Source: Lentisphaera marina
GTDB lineage: Bacteria; Verrucomicrobiota; Lentisphaeria; Lentisphaerales; Lentisphaeraceae
NCBI RefSeq assembly: GCF_028745505.1
Contig: NZ_JAQZZL010000002.1
Location: forward strand, 1,984,001 to 2,048,000
DNA: 64,000 bases
Direction of reading: 5' to 3'
The notes under the pieces are model-generated. The model was not told the origin of the DNA, did no database searches, and was given only the letters and a program-made list of their open reading frames with translations. This document shows, piece after piece, positions 1-9,430 of the stretch; positions within the stretch are counted from its first letter, which is position 1; each line of letters opens with the position of its first letter. The translations under genes were made by a program, and so were the position numbers.

Positions 1-455
1 GACAAACTACGGAGAACTTGAGCAGAGAAGCTCTCCCAATGAGCTTTTGAATGAGAACCTGGCTCACTATCGCGCACCGATAAACTCGTATTGAGTAAGA
101 GTACCCCCTGCTTTGCCCAGGGACTTAAATCACCATCTAAAGCAGGAGGGATCCCGAGGTCAGCGTCAAGCTCTTTGTAAATATTTCTAAGCGATGGTGG
201 AATCTTCTCTCCCCTAGGAACTGAAAATGATAGTCCCATAGCCTGATTGGGCCCATGATAGGGGTCTTGCCCTAAAATCACTACTTTTACGTCTTTAAAA
301 TCACAGAAGTCAAAGGCTTTAAACAAGTCTTCTTGGATTGGATATACCTGATACTTTTTCCGTTCTGATTTTAAGAATTTTTCTAAATCTGAAAAATAAG
401 AATCATCCAGAGCTAATGCCTGTCGCCAAGCAGGGCTAAGCTTATCTGCGAGCAT
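1..455 (-). CDS. ung: Uracil-DNA glycosylase (partial, C-terminus outside window)
   Basis: Reading the minus strand from an ATG at 455 gives an open frame to the window edge, about 151 codons. It contains the family 1 UDG water-activating motif GQDPYHGPNQAMGLSFSV around residues 61-78 and the following PPSLRNIYKEL segment. The enzyme removes uracil from DNA to start base excision repair in the cytoplasm. The start overlaps the end of the upstream M50 gene by 14 bases, which suggests translational coupling. The later leucine-loop motif lies beyond the window. Identification from motifs is firm; only the C-terminal part is missing. Confidence 0.95.
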   Translation of the reverse strand, partial: MLADKLSPAWRQALALDDSYFSDLEKFLKSERKKYQVYPIQEDLFKAFDFCDFKDVKVVILGQDPYHGPNQAMGLSFSVPRGEKIPPSLRNIYKELDADLGIPPALDGDLSPWAKQGVLLLNTSLSVRDSEPGSHSKAHWESFSAQVLRSL

Positions 456-1086
456 TCGGATTCGCAGAATTATATGAGCGCCAGCCTAAGTAGCCCGCCA
501 TAAGTGCAAGGATAAAATAACCACTAATATAAGCATAAATTGCGCATGCTGTAGCCGTAATAAAAGATATTTTCTCTATCACTTTCTCATTCACACTACC
601 ATTTTTCCAGCCAACTAAGGTACTCAAGACTTCAGCACCATCCAAAGGACGAATAGGCAAAAGGTTCATCAAATTCAAAAAGACATATACCGTCAAATGC
701 ATGCTTAAAAGTGCTTTAAGCAAAGCAGGCAAATTAGGAATCTGGAGTAAAGCGAAGAAGACCGCCGCTAACACCAAGCCCGTTCCCGGACCAGCAAAAC
801 TAATCACAAAGCGTTGGCGAAAGTCAAGCCTTTTCATCGTTTGCCAAATTGTTACACCGCCCATGCCATGGATTTCGATACGAGGCTTCATGCCATACCA
901 ACGCGCAAATAATGCGTGCCCCAATTCATGGGTAAGTATAGCTGTGAATAAAGTAATAAACCAAAGTACCGAAACCATTAAATTGGCACCATCAGGGCCA
1001 CTACCCCACATAAGGGAAAGAAAACCAATTAGAAAGAAGAAACTATTCTTCACCTTAATAGGTAAGTTGAAGAGAGAGAACTCCAT
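442..1086 (-). CDS. M50 family (site-2 protease-like) membrane metallopeptidase
   Basis: This 214-residue protein is hydrophobic with several membrane segments. It carries the zinc motif HELGH at residues 53-57 and the distal NLLPIRPLDG motif, both hallmarks of M50 intramembrane proteases of the short SpoIVFB/Rip-like type without a PDZ domain. I chose the ATG at 1086, not the one eight codons upstream, because it overlaps the stop of the preceding gene by one base (TAATG), a coupling arrangement repeated elsewhere in this window. The substrate is unknown. It lies in a minus-strand run with adenylate kinase, DUF2760 and ung. Confidence 0.85.
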   Translation of the reverse strand: MEFSLFNLPIKVKNSFFFLIGFLSLMWGSGPDGANLMVSVLWFITLFTAILTHELGHALFARWYGMKPRIEIHGMGGVTIWQTMKRLDFRQRFVISFAGPGTGLVLAAVFFALLQIPNLPALLKALLSMHLTVYVFLNLMNLLPIRPLDGAEVLSTLVGWKNGSVNEKVIEKISFITATACAIYAYISGYFILALMAGYLGWRSYNSANPNARR

Positions 1087-1679
1087 TAAATATCTACCTC
1101 TGATGGGCAAATAACTGATGTATCAGTCTCTTTGGATCTTTCTGGCAAAGAAAGCTCACTTGCTTGCCAGCCTTTGTGAACCAAAGAACCCTTAAAGGGC
1201 CCATCACCACTGACTTGACCACTCAAACTAAATTTAGCTGGGTCGTAGGCCTTAGGAACTTCGACTTCATCTCCTTCAGCTGAATCAATGAGGGGTTGAA
1301 CTTTGAAGTGCTTCTCAAGGACTTTACCACAGCCTTCGTGAATTTGACGAACCGCAGCGCCCACTTGTTCATCGCTATAGGGGCCAATATCTTCTTTAAG
1401 AAAATCAATTAAGCGCCCTTCACGTTGAAGAAGTGTAAGAGTGTAAATTGCATCGCTACGGTCATTTTTTGAAGCTGCAGCTTTGAGTTCATCTTTAAGC
1501 TTGCTCACTTCCGTTTTACCAGATTTAAGTTCACCCTCTAATTCACCAACTTTAGATTCTAAGTCTTTGACTTGAGTATCTTCAATAAGTTTTCCGCCGC
1601 AAGCTTTTTCCCAAAGCTCGGCTTTTTCTCCATCACCAAGGATAGAGAAAAAAGCTTTAAATGCCGTTGCGAGCCCCAT
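1086..1679 (-). CDS. DUF2760 family protein
   Basis: This is a 197-residue soluble protein. Residues about 35-70 are a charged, heptad-like coiled coil (VKDLESKVGELEGELKSG). The C-terminal half has the recognisable DUF2760 signature: LLQREGRLIDFLKEDI, then QVGAAVRQIHEGCGKVLEKH and a GxLVHKGW segment near residue 170. In other bacteria this family often sits near Hsp70-like genes, but its function is not established. Here it lies 2 bases downstream of adenylate kinase and overlaps the M50 protease gene by one base, so the three are probably cotranscribed. Confidence 0.8.
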   Translation of the reverse strand: MGLATAFKAFFSILGDGEKAELWEKACGGKLIEDTQVKDLESKVGELEGELKSGKTEVSKLKDELKAAASKNDRSDAIYTLTLLQREGRLIDFLKEDIGPYSDEQVGAAVRQIHEGCGKVLEKHFKVQPLIDSAEGDEVEVPKAYDPAKFSLSGQVSGDGPFKGSLVHKGWQASELSLPERSKETDTSVICPSEVDI

Positions 1680-1681
1680 AA

Positions 1682-2290
1682 TTAAGCTTCTGCAGGACTT
1701 TGATTAAGAACCTCAAGAGTTCCATCGAGGACGTTGCGGAAAACTTCGAGAGGAGTTTTTTGTGCATCAAACTCAGAAATGATGGCATCATCATAGTGAT
1801 CTAATACAACTTGAGTTTTTTCGCGGTACTGAGCTAAACGATTGAGAACAATTGATTTATCTGCATCATCTGCACGCTTCTCAATTTTTGCGCGTTTCGC
1901 AAGGCGTTCTACTATCTCGTCGTCATTAGTCACTTTGAGTGAAATAATTTTTACGACCTCAACATATTGATCAAGAATCTTGGCTTGCTCAGCTGTACGG
2001 GGCATCCCGTCGAGGAAGATGTATTGAGTTGAAGGGTCGAATTTATTTGTATCGATAAGTCCCTGCATGTAACGCCAAAAAATCTCTATAGTAACATCAT
2101 CTGGAACGAGCTTACCTTCGTTCGCGTAGCTATAAAAAACTTTACCATTCGGGCTTTCAGGAGGAAGACCGCGAAAAATATCGCCCGTAGAGAGGTGGTA
2201 GTTACCACTAACATTAGTTAATTTAGCACCTACTGTACCCTTACCAGCACCGGGAGGGCCGAACAATAAAATAGCTTTTGGCTTAGACAT
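1682..2290 (-). CDS. adk: Adenylate kinase, short type lacking a LID insert
   Basis: The 202-residue protein has the P-loop GPPGAGKGT (residues 11-19), the NMP-binding segment LSTGDIFR and the FLDGMPRT motif, so it is a nucleoside monophosphate kinase that interconverts ATP, AMP and ADP. The region where most bacterial Adk proteins carry a 30-residue LID domain is short (RLAKRAKIEKRADD then LNRLAQYREKT), as in short Adk and UMP/CMP kinases. Adk is the likeliest identity, but a UMP/CMP-like specificity cannot be excluded from sequence alone. It is the first gene of a four-gene minus-strand run. Confidence 0.85.
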   Translation of the reverse strand: MSKPKAILLFGPPGAGKGTVGAKLTNVSGNYHLSTGDIFRGLPPESPNGKVFYSYANEGKLVPDDVTIEIFWRYMQGLIDTNKFDPSTQYIFLDGMPRTAEQAKILDQYVEVVKIISLKVTNDDEIVERLAKRAKIEKRADDADKSIVLNRLAQYREKTQVVLDHYDDAIISEFDAQKTPLEVFRNVLDGTLEVLNQSPAEA

Positions 2291-2416
2291 CTGTAATTCC
2301 TTGTGATTTCATTAGATAAATAAATGTAAATAAGCACGAATTTATGCCCGAATAGAATTTGTTCAAATGAATTAACTACCAATATTAAGGCTAAACAGAA
2401 TTAGGTTCACCACTGC

Positions 2417-3703
2417 ATGACTTTTATCCTTTATAACGCACTCGTTTCAATTTTCTTACTGCTTTACTCACCCATCCATATTATCCGTCTAATTATGGGA
2501 AGTAAATACCGCGAGAGCACCCTCCCGCGCCTGGGCTTTCAGCGCTACCCAAAAGCAGACAAAAGTAGAAAAACTTATCTCATTCACAGCGTCTCAGTTG
2601 GGGAAACTCAAGTGGCAGGCACCCTGGCAAGTGAGTTCAAAGCTGAAGATCCTCAATGCAGAATTTTTGTGTCAACTGTTACCGAAACTGGACAAGCCGT
2701 TGCCTCCAAGCTCAAAGATGTGGATGGTCACTTCTATCTACCTTTCGATCTCTGGCCCCTAACAAACAAACTTTTCAAAAGCATTCAACCCGACGCAGTT
2801 ATTGTGGTTGAAAACGATCTATGGCTCAATTACCTTCACGCTGCGAAAGTACGCAATACCCCTTGCTATCAGGTCAATGCCAAATTATCTGCTTCATCCC
2901 TAAGATCCTACAAAAAATTCACTAAATTTGGCCAACTCTTATTCGAACCCATGCACCATTTTTTTGTTCAGTCGGAAACTTTTAGGGAACGCTTTGAAGA
3001 TATGGGTATCCCCCCTGACAAGCTTACTGTCTCTGGCAATATTAAATTGGACTCAAACCCACCTCATCTAAACGAAAGTGAACTTAAAGATTTTAAAAAA
3101 TCACTCGGGCTCAAAAGCAAGCCACTGGATCATTGCCTCATCTATGGCTCAACTCACGCTGGCGAGGAAGAATTAGCTCTCGAAACGCACAACAAGCTAA
3201 AAAAAAGTTTCCCCGAATTACAGACAATCATTGTCCCACGTCATCCTGAGCGCTTTGATAAAGTTTGCGCTATGCTCGAAAAATATGGTGCACAATTTTC
3301 ACGAGCCTCACAAATAACAAATGACCAAGTTTCAGAAGATATCCTTGTTATCGACATGATGGGAGCATTAATGAAAGTCTATCAAATTGGCACCATAGGA
3401 ATTGTCTGCGGAAGTTTTACTGGAAAAGTGGGGAGCCACAATTTCCTCGAGCCCTCTTTTTACAAAAAACCCTTTATTTTTGGCCCTCACACCTATTCAC
3501 AACCCGGCTTCTACCAACTCTGTAAGCAGGCCGATGCAGGCTTACAATGCACAATGGAAGACTTAAGCGATGAACTCGACAAGCTTTTGCGAGATCCGCA
3601 AAAACAGCTTGAGATAGGTGAATCGGGATATAAAATCATTAGTGCCGCAAAAGGTGCTGTACATCACACTGTCGAAGTCATCATCAAAGAACTAGAAGGA
3701 TAA
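2417..3703 (+). CDS. waaA: 3-deoxy-D-manno-octulosonic acid (Kdo) transferase
   Basis: This 428-residue GT30 enzyme transfers Kdo from CMP-Kdo to lipid A precursor at the cytoplasmic face of the inner membrane. An N-terminal membrane anchor spans about residues 3-27. The acceptor-domain motif HSVSVGET follows near residue 58. The C-terminal GT-B domain shows YGSTHAGEEE, VPRHPERF and the conserved donor-binding stretch EPSFYKKPFIFGPH. It shows that this organism makes Kdo-containing lipopolysaccharide, in agreement with lpxC and lpxA later in the window. rmuC starts 2 bases after its stop, so the two are probably cotranscribed. Confidence 0.95.
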   Translation: MTFILYNALVSIFLLLYSPIHIIRLIMGSKYRESTLPRLGFQRYPKADKSRKTYLIHSVSVGETQVAGTLASEFKAEDPQCRIFVSTVTETGQAVASKLKDVDGHFYLPFDLWPLTNKLFKSIQPDAVIVVENDLWLNYLHAAKVRNTPCYQVNAKLSASSLRSYKKFTKFGQLLFEPMHHFFVQSETFRERFEDMGIPPDKLTVSGNIKLDSNPPHLNESELKDFKKSLGLKSKPLDHCLIYGSTHAGEEELALETHNKLKKSFPELQTIIVPRHPERFDKVCAMLEKYGAQFSRASQITNDQVSEDILVIDMMGALMKVYQIGTIGIVCGSFTGKVGSHNFLEPSFYKKPFIFGPHTYSQPGFYQLCKQADAGLQCTMEDLSDELDKLLRDPQKQLEIGESGYKIISAAKGAVHHTVEVIIKELEG

Positions 3704-3705
3704 AT

Positions 3706-5133
3706 ATGGAAATTGTCTGCGCATTACTAGGCTTAATTATTGGAGCTGTCCTCATGTTTTTTCTCAAGAAAGACTCAGACACTCCAAGAGAACTAGAAAT
3801 TGAATTGGAGAAGCTTCGCGATCAAGCTAAAGCTTCCGCTGAGAAAGAAGAAAAGATCCAAGTTCAGCAAAATGAAATAAGTTTACTCAAAGCTGAAATT
3901 GCCAGCTCAACGAGCCTCTTGAATGAACGTCAAAAACTCATTTCCCGCTTTGAAGACGAAGCACAAAAATCGACATCTCAGCTTCAAGAAATCATGACCC
4001 TCAATGCAACTTTGAAAACTCAACTGCAAGCCGACCGCACCCTCCACGATGAAAAACTGCAGTCACTCAAAGCGGGCAAGGAAGAACTGACTCGCAACTT
4101 CCAAGAAATTGCTAGCAAAATCTTCAAGGAACAAAGCCAGACCCAAAATCAAGCCAACAAAGAAAAACTGGATCTAACTCTCAAACCCCTTAAAGATCAA
4201 ATTCAGAACTTCTCTAAACAGGTTCAAGATTGCTATGACAAAGAAGCCAAGGAACGTTTTTCCCTAGAGAAAGAAATCAAGAGCCTCAAAGAACTGAATA
4301 CACGCATGAGTGAAGATGCCCTTCAGCTCACCAAAGCCCTCAAAGGGGACTCAAAAGCTCGTGGAACATGGGGCGAACTCATCCTCGAGCGTGTCCTAGA
4401 GGCTTCTGGTCTACGCAATGGCTCAGAGTATTTCACACAGGTTACTGAAACAGCCAATGACGGCAAACGCTACCAACCTGACGCCATCGTTAATCTCCCC
4501 GATGAAAAACAAATTATTATTGACTCCAAAGTATCTTTAGTGGCCTATGAGCAGTACTGCTCATCTAGCGATGACGAGGAACGCATCAAGCTCCGCAAAG
4601 CTCACTTAGATTCAGTGAAAAATCACATCAAAGAACTCTCAGATAAATCCTATGAAAGCTTACCTGGAATCAACTCACTTGACTACGTCCTGCTATTTAT
4701 GCCTGTAGAAGGAGCTTTCCGCTTAGCTGTTGAAGCTGACGAAAAACTATTCCTCGATGCCTACAAAAAAAATATCATGCTCGTCAGCCCGTCCACACTG
4801 CTTATCACTCTGCGTACAATTAGTAAAATCTGGCAATTTGAGAACCAAAACAGAAACACTCAAGCAATTGTCGACAAAGCCGAAGCCCTTTACACAAAAT
4901 TTGTCGGTTACGTTGAGAGCTTTCAAAAGGTCGGCAAGGGAATTGAGCAAGCTCGCAAAGCTTATGATAGTGCTGAGGGTCAATTATTAACTGGGCGAGG
5001 CAACCTCATTCGCACTTGTCAAAGCCTAGAAAAACTCGGGATCAAAAGTAAAAAAGCTATGCCAAAAGAAATCCTGCACAAAGCTGAAATGGATTTCTCC
5101 AGTCCAGAACTTATTGAAGACAAAACTGAGTAA
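3706..5133 (+). CDS. rmuC: DNA recombination protein RmuC
   Basis: This 475-residue protein has an N-terminal membrane helix (residues 2-21), a long coiled coil of charged heptads to about residue 200, and then the conserved RmuC nuclease-like core. The core includes ARGTWGELILERVLEASGL, the IIIDSKVSLVAYEQY motif (Asp and Lys of a PD-(D/E)XK-like fold) and VLLFMPVEGAF. RmuC limits inversions at short inverted repeats in E. coli. It lies immediately downstream of waaA and converges on the Usp-DUF389 gene. Confidence 0.95.
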   Translation: MEIVCALLGLIIGAVLMFFLKKDSDTPRELEIELEKLRDQAKASAEKEEKIQVQQNEISLLKAEIASSTSLLNERQKLISRFEDEAQKSTSQLQEIMTLNATLKTQLQADRTLHDEKLQSLKAGKEELTRNFQEIASKIFKEQSQTQNQANKEKLDLTLKPLKDQIQNFSKQVQDCYDKEAKERFSLEKEIKSLKELNTRMSEDALQLTKALKGDSKARGTWGELILERVLEASGLRNGSEYFTQVTETANDGKRYQPDAIVNLPDEKQIIIDSKVSLVAYEQYCSSSDDEERIKLRKAHLDSVKNHIKELSDKSYESLPGINSLDYVLLFMPVEGAFRLAVEADEKLFLDAYKKNIMLVSPSTLLITLRTISKIWQFENQNRNTQAIVDKAEALYTKFVGYVESFQKVGKGIEQARKAYDSAEGQLLTGRGNLIRTCQSLEKLGIKSKKAMPKEILHKAEMDFSSPELIEDKTE

Positions 5134-5214
5134 ACAGCTTTTTTGTAAGTTCAAAAGAACTAGCTTTAGATATTTATTTTAGTGAAAACACCTTTACGGT
5201 AAACTAAGTAATGA

Positions 5215-7149
5215 CTACTGAATAGACTCAAGATGTTTGGTCATTACAAATTCTGGCCAAATACTCACAACTACTTTCCGTTTGAACTTTTCACTTAACA
5301 CAGCTTCGAATTCATCAATAATAGCTCGATCTGGAACGTGACCAACCTGAACCCATATCCAAACACTAAGCCCGCTTTCCTTTAGATCTTTGTAACTCAC
5401 TTTGGTTACATTTGTAATTCTATGTTTTTTCAAAACTGAGTCGGTCATATCCACAAACTCCTCTCGATTAGGCAAACTACTGTCACTAACTTTTTTGACC
5501 ACATACTTCACTAAGCGAGAACTCAGTGGAATGCAAAGCAGCGTCATACTAAAAATGAGGACTAAATAAAGGCGTTTAACTAATTTATTTGAGTTTTGAT
5601 CGGGGCGAGCCCGTATCCCTGCCGCAAAAAATGTTAAAGCAGAACCCAACACAATACAGATAACATTAGTTACAAATAAAACCGTAGCACCCTGAACTGT
5701 TGCTGCAATACCTTTTGAGAGTGCTATCCCTATCGATGCTATCGGCGGAACTAAGGCCGACGCAATGGCTACACCTGGCAAAGCTGCAGATAAATGAGTT
5801 CGAGTCATGCAATGCGCCGCAGCTATACCCGATACAAATGCAATAAATAAATCTGCCATACGTGGTGTTCCACGAGAAAGAATCTCGCTTGTTAAGTGCT
5901 CCATCGGGGTAAATAAACCAATTAAAAAACTAATCCCTAAGGAAGCAAAAAAACCAAATAAAATCGAGCGAGATGCATTAATAATCATCGGCACATTGCC
6001 CTGCACCAAGGCTAAACCCGTGGCCAATATAGGAGTCATCAGTGGCGCAACTAACATAGCGCCAATCACTACCGCAACTGAATTGCTAATTAAGCCTAAT
6101 GCTGCAATAGACGTCGAAAGGAGCATTAGTGAAACAAAGTCAAAGTTCCAAGTCGAATTCATCAACAGAGCTTCGTGAAGTTCAATTCGCCCTTCTCTTG
6201 TCAGCTGAGGAACCGCTAAATTGCAGTAATACTCGAACTTATCCTTAAATCTTTCAGCCTTATTTTTGGCCACGCGGTGGGCTGCTACTGAAATGTCTTT
6301 ATTTTTCTCGATAAGCTTATCTGCCATATCACCGAAAAGAGTTTTTTGTATGGAGCCTCCTGTAGAGATACCTAGCACAACAAAATCATAACCGTCTTCT
6401 GCGGTCTCGGCAATCCCTTCCAAAACATCTTTATGATGAACTACGCGACCCTTGAGATAGTGGCCATCGAGCTCTAAACCAACTTTTTTCACCATCTTGG
6501 ATAATTGATAAATCCCCACTTCTTCCATGACTTCAGGCTGATTATTCGGAGGCCTAACCATAAGTGGATGGACTTGCGTTCCTTGTGATTTTACCAAGGA
6601 GTTACAATGCTTCAATGCGTCCAAAGCATGTGGTCCACCTGAACAAGGAACTAATATTTTCTGCACCCTACCGACATCGGCTTTTCCTGGACGAATAATT
6701 GTCGTTGAACAAGGCGCTAATTTAAATAATTTATCCGTATAATGCTCTTCATTTCCTGTGGCTCTGCGACTCAAAAATAACTGTTCACATTTTTTTTCCG
6801 ATAGTAACTTCATGATCACTTTCGTGAAACGTTCACCGCTAATTTGCAAACAAGTGATTTTGGGAACAAAACTTACTTCAGGGCTCTCGGTGAAATTCTC
6901 ATTAGGAGTCGCCGCATGAGTTAAGATCCTTCTTTGCTCGCGACCAATCCTTTCATAAACACGACCTGGAACACTATCTTTCCCTTCATAATCTGCTAAA
7001 TCAAGCTGATCAGTCTTTGTTTCATCAAGTCTAACTTTGCGAATGAGGAAAATAAATAAATCATGCTTCTCTGCGTACGCCATCTGATAAGCCAAAGCAA
7101 TAAGTGGCTTAACCTCTTCTGGACTCTCGATCGTTACTGCAACACTCAT
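5215..7149 (-). CDS. Usp-DUF389 fusion membrane protein
   Basis: The 644-residue protein appears to join two UspA-like nucleotide-binding segments (about residues 1-150 and 155-300; the second has KILVPCSGGPHALDALKHC and VVLGISTGGS) to a DUF389 membrane domain (about residues 340-560). The membrane domain shows the family's conserved LMLLSTSIAALGLISNSVAV and GAMLVAPLMTPILATG. A short soluble tail follows. DUF389 proteins are uncharacterised polytopic membrane proteins; the fusion suggests stress- or nucleotide-gated transport, which is inference. Domain assignments are from sequence resemblance only. Confidence 0.8.
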   Translation of the reverse strand: MSVAVTIESPEEVKPLIALAYQMAYAEKHDLFIFLIRKVRLDETKTDQLDLADYEGKDSVPGRVYERIGREQRRILTHAATPNENFTESPEVSFVPKITCLQISGERFTKVIMKLLSEKKCEQLFLSRRATGNEEHYTDKLFKLAPCSTTIIRPGKADVGRVQKILVPCSGGPHALDALKHCNSLVKSQGTQVHPLMVRPPNNQPEVMEEVGIYQLSKMVKKVGLELDGHYLKGRVVHHKDVLEGIAETAEDGYDFVVLGISTGGSIQKTLFGDMADKLIEKNKDISVAAHRVAKNKAERFKDKFEYYCNLAVPQLTREGRIELHEALLMNSTWNFDFVSLMLLSTSIAALGLISNSVAVVIGAMLVAPLMTPILATGLALVQGNVPMIINASRSILFGFFASLGISFLIGLFTPMEHLTSEILSRGTPRMADLFIAFVSGIAAAHCMTRTHLSAALPGVAIASALVPPIASIGIALSKGIAATVQGATVLFVTNVICIVLGSALTFFAAGIRARPDQNSNKLVKRLYLVLIFSMTLLCIPLSSRLVKYVVKKVSDSSLPNREEFVDMTDSVLKKHRITNVTKVSYKDLKESGLSVWIWVQVGHVPDRAIIDEFEAVLSEKFKRKVVVSIWPEFVMTKHLESIQ

Positions 7150-7202
7150 TTATATCTTCCCATATTTTTCCTCCGCAAAAGTAATGACTAAATGTAAAAA
7201 AA

Positions 7203-8432
7203 TCAACGTTCTTTCTTTGTCAATAAAACTAGAGTCTCGAAGTGCTCCGTTTGAGGAAACATATCAAACAATTGAATCTTTACTGGCTTATACTCACGAA
7301 AAAGTATACCCAAGTCTTCGAGCAAGGAGCGAGGACTACAAGAGAGGTATGCCAAATTAGCTGGAGCTAATTCTAAAATACGACGAAGTGCCTGTTCATG
7401 CATCCCTTTACGTGGCGGATTTAAAACGGAGAATTCCATTGCTAAATCTTCTTGTTGTAAAAACTCTGCTACATCCTGCTCAATTAAATTGACATTGCTA
7501 ATTTTATTAGCCTCTAAATTCTTCCCTGCCATACGTACATTTTCTGGAAAGTTTTCAACAGCAGTAACGGAATCCACTAGGTCTCCAAAAATAACGGGCA
7601 TCGTACATGTCCCTGAATAGAGATCATGAATTTGCCTCGCTTTACATTCTTTAATAAAATCTCTTACGGAAGAATATGCTGCCGAGGCCACCTCATGATT
7701 GGCTTGAAAGAAGGTAAGTGGCCCCAAAATGAAGTCGCGCCCCAATAAAGTTTCTTGAATAAACTCTTGGCCCCAAAATTTGCGACATTCGCCCAGACTA
7801 TCATCAACGCGATTATCATTTACGTTCCAGTAGACTGAATTCACGCCCTCTGCTAAAAGGGCTTGAGCAATTTGTTCCATTTTTGCATCATCAGCACTAC
7901 TTGTTGTCAACAAAGAAACCAATTGCTCACCAGTCCTTGTACGGCGAATAATGATATAGCGCAAACAACCCGTATAATTTTTCTGATCGTAAGCTTCTAT
8001 AGAAAATTCCCGACTCAAATCTAATGTTTTTGCGTATATCGCATAATTCTCATTTTCGATGAGTGCACATTCTTCGAGCTCTACTACCCCTTGCTGACCA
8101 TCACAACGTCGTTGACCTGAACCTTCTGGTGTGACAATAAAGTCCATGCGTTGACGGTATTTATAATCGCGCTCTGATGATATAGCTTCTAATTCTAACT
8201 TAGCTAAAGACGACATTCCTGGTGTTTCCTTAACAAGGCGCTCAAGGGCTTGTTTTTTTATGTCGATTTGTTGCTCATAAGAATGTTGTTGCAAAGTGCA
8301 TCCACCACATTTTTCAAAGTGTTGGCATTTGGGCTCAGCGTCAAAACGATGCTTCCAGCGTACCTCAGCAAAAACTTGCATGAACTTTTCTTTTGCTTTA
8401 GCATTCCCCTTTACACGTTTTTTTCTTGCCAT
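7203..8432 (-). CDS. RumA/TrmA-family RNA uracil-C5 methyltransferase
   Basis: This 409-residue enzyme has an N-terminal Fe-S cysteine cluster (CQHFEKCGGC, with a later Cys in LEECALIE), a SAM-binding segment DLYSGTCTMPVIFGDL and a catalytic cysteine loop YLSCSPRSLLEDL near the C-terminus. These mark the RlmD/RlmC/TrmA class that makes 5-methyluridine in rRNA or tRNA. The N-terminus before the Cys cluster is only about 34 residues of basic sequence, so there is no full TRAM domain. The exact target nucleotide cannot be decided. It starts right after the DUF4202 gene and is probably in its operon. Confidence 0.85.
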   Translation of the reverse strand: MARKKRVKGNAKAKEKFMQVFAEVRWKHRFDAEPKCQHFEKCGGCTLQQHSYEQQIDIKKQALERLVKETPGMSSLAKLELEAISSERDYKYRQRMDFIVTPEGSGQRRCDGQQGVVELEECALIENENYAIYAKTLDLSREFSIEAYDQKNYTGCLRYIIIRRTRTGEQLVSLLTTSSADDAKMEQIAQALLAEGVNSVYWNVNDNRVDDSLGECRKFWGQEFIQETLLGRDFILGPLTFFQANHEVASAAYSSVRDFIKECKARQIHDLYSGTCTMPVIFGDLVDSVTAVENFPENVRMAGKNLEANKISNVNLIEQDVAEFLQQEDLAMEFSVLNPPRKGMHEQALRRILELAPANLAYLSCSPRSLLEDLGILFREYKPVKIQLFDMFPQTEHFETLVLLTKKER

Positions 8433-9014
8433 TTAAGCTCCTAAGGCCGCTTTAACAATGGATAAAGCCTTCTCTGAAAGATCGAGTTTCAATGCAGCTT
8501 CATGGGCTTTCTCACTCATTTTTCCCCAAGTCTTTCCGACTATGCCAATTAATTTCTCATCGCTGTGTTTAGCAATGAAGTCATCAAAGTAATAATTCAG
8601 AAACACCATGCAAGCACAATCCTCTACGCATTGGCTATCCTGATTGTTTTTAAAATTTTTCTTTTGGCATGCTTCAGCCGCGCGAGCAATATCTTCGTCT
8701 AAAAATGCACACTCTTTCATAATTTCTGATAAAATTTCGGCATGAAGCTTAGCTAAACTAGTACGCCATTTGAAGTAGCCCGCTTTACCATCAGGAAAAT
8801 CGTTACGTTTAAGTTCCCAACGACAAATATGCTGAGCTCGTGCTGCTAATTTAATAGAATCATCTACATGAGGATAAAGTTTTTCTTGCCATTCGCCCAT
8901 ATACTGTGAGTAGAGAAAATTGGCGCCCACTTCTTTGCCATCAATAATTTTCTTGTCGGGATCTAATTGATTTTTCGCTATAATTAAACTCACGGCTTTT
9001 TGAAAATCTGCCAT
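8433..9014 (-). CDS. DUF4202 family protein
   Basis: This 193-residue, mostly helical soluble protein carries the DUF4202 pattern: KLAARAQHICRWELKRNDFP, GYFKWRTSLAKLHAEI, then QCVEDCACMVFLNYYFDDF. The His and Asp/Glu spacing resembles an HD-like helical metal fold, though this is only a guess. The function is unknown; family members are sometimes mislabelled as glutamyl-tRNA synthetases. Its ATG overlaps the stop of the thioesterase gene by one base, so the two are translationally coupled. Confidence 0.8.
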   Translation of the reverse strand: MADFQKAVSLIIAKNQLDPDKKIIDGKEVGANFLYSQYMGEWQEKLYPHVDDSIKLAARAQHICRWELKRNDFPDGKAGYFKWRTSLAKLHAEILSEIMKECAFLDEDIARAAEACQKKNFKNNQDSQCVEDCACMVFLNYYFDDFIAKHSDEKLIGIVGKTWGKMSEKAHEAALKLDLSEKALSIVKAALGA

Positions 9015-9427
9015 TATTTTTTCTCCTCATAATCATTGAATAAATTCATCACATTCTCTGGGATTTTTACTGGACGTCTTGTCTCTGCACTCACAAAACA
9101 ATGAGTCGTTCCACCCACTACTAATAAGTCCCCATCTTGATTGTAAACTTCATTTGTCACCAACATGCGGCAACCTTTCATTTCCGTAATACTCGCTTTA
9201 ATCACCAAGAGGTCATCGTATTTAGCTGGGATTTTATAATCACAATTAGCGGAGGCTACGGGCAACATTAAACCATCAGCTTCTAAAGTGGTGTAAGGCA
9301 ATCCCATATTTCTTAAAAGCTCGTTGCGTACACGTTCAAAATACACGAAAAAATTGGCATAATAGACAACGCCCATCTGATCCGTGTCTGCATAGGGAAC
9401 CCTGTAAGAAATTTCTGCCTCAACCAT
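9014..9427 (-). CDS. Acyl-CoA thioesterase, YbgC/4-hydroxybenzoyl-CoA type hotdog
   Basis: This 137-residue single hotdog protein has the family motif YADTDQMGVVYYANFFVYFERVR beginning near residue 12 (the Asp of TDQMG is the expected catalytic residue), followed by YKIPAKYDDLLVIKASI. Such enzymes hydrolyse short or aromatic acyl-CoA esters in the cytoplasm; the true substrate is not evident. It begins 3 bases after the cytidylate kinase stop and overlaps the next gene by one base. Confidence 0.88.
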   Translation of the reverse strand: MVEAEISYRVPYADTDQMGVVYYANFFVYFERVRNELLRNMGLPYTTLEADGLMLPVASANCDYKIPAKYDDLLVIKASITEMKGCRMLVTNEVYNQDGDLLVVGGTTHCFVSAETRRPVKIPENVMNLFNDYEEKK

Positions 9428-9430
9428 TTA

